A stretch of DNA of 14,528 nucleotides from Candidatus Aenigmatarchaeota archaeon. Its GTDB lineage: Archaea; Aenigmatarchaeota; Aenigmatarchaeia; PWEA01; JAGHBM01. The notes beneath the pieces are model-generated. The model did no database searches. It saw only the letters and a list, made by a program, of their open reading frames with translations, and had not been told where the DNA came from. The translations under genes were made by a program, and so were the position numbers. How positions within the stretch are numbered: position 1 is the stretch's first letter; the number at the start of each line of letters is the position of its first letter. The stretch spans positions 1-14,528 of the forward strand of contig JAGHBM010000017.1 in NCBI GenBank assembly GCA_021160955.1, read 5' to 3'. Shown here in pieces: positions 14,525-14,528 of the stretch.

Positions 14525-14528
14525 CCTC

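Noticed and set aside
1..14528. CRISPR array, transposon, phage or toxin-antitoxin genes
   Set aside because: I saw no regularly spaced repeats, terminal inverted repeats, transposase or integrase motifs, and every sizeable gene fits a chromosomal core or conserved archaeal family except the lipoprotein.

Overview
This window looks like ordinary chromosome from an A+T-rich archaeon. The evidence is the gene content: archaeal-type ValRS and IleRS, an eRF1-type release factor (aRF1), fibrillarin, ribosomal protein eS17, aMBF1 and UPF0132. Promoters are T/A-rich TATA boxes about 25 bases before the inferred start sites, and termination appears to rely on oligo-T tracts. Arg is written mostly AGA/AGG and Ile often ATA. 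I see no haloarchaeal acidic bias, and I cannot place the lineage more precisely. I found no CRISPR array, insertion sequence, integrase, toxin-antitoxin pair or recognisable defence cassette, and no gap over 150 bases lacks a gene.

Left part (1-2160): a tRNA-Pro(UGG) runs off the left edge on the minus strand. Upstream of it is a minus-strand pair of envelope genes: a predicted lipoprotein and, translationally coupled to it, a small UPF0132 membrane protein. A small membrane protein built of mechanosensitive-channel-type transmembrane helices is transcribed divergently from the pair. Its promoter carries an operator-like inverted repeat.

Middle (2161-8730): valS and the aRF1 gene lie on the plus strand. 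A minus-strand tatD/NYN-domain pair of probable nucleases converges on aRF1. tatD shares a very short divergent promoter region with a cupin gene. The cupin gene overlaps tail to tail with the aMBF1 transcription-factor gene, which lies in an operon behind a UPF0173 metallo-beta-lactamase-fold hydrolase.

Right part (8731-14528): ileS, an HD-domain phosphohydrolase gene and a DHH/DHHA1 phosphoesterase gene form a chain with two successive 4-base ATGA overlaps. Converging on it is a minus-strand eS17-fibrillarin operon behind two identical TATA-like elements.

Several starts are set by a strong Shine-Dalgarno pattern (GGAGG / GGTG(A), with ATG about 5-8 bases later). In valS, ileS and the NYN gene this pattern creates in-frame GTG triplets that mimic start codons, and the lipoprotein and UPF0173 genes have other upstream pseudo-starts. 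I give the corrected starts.

Most of the content is housekeeping translation and RNA metabolism. The least explained parts are the HD-DHH cassette behind ileS, the tatD-NYN pair, the lipoprotein/UPF0132/channel-like envelope cluster, and the anomalous 3' portion of the tRNA-Pro, which suggests an intron. I did not find a convincing new multi-gene system.
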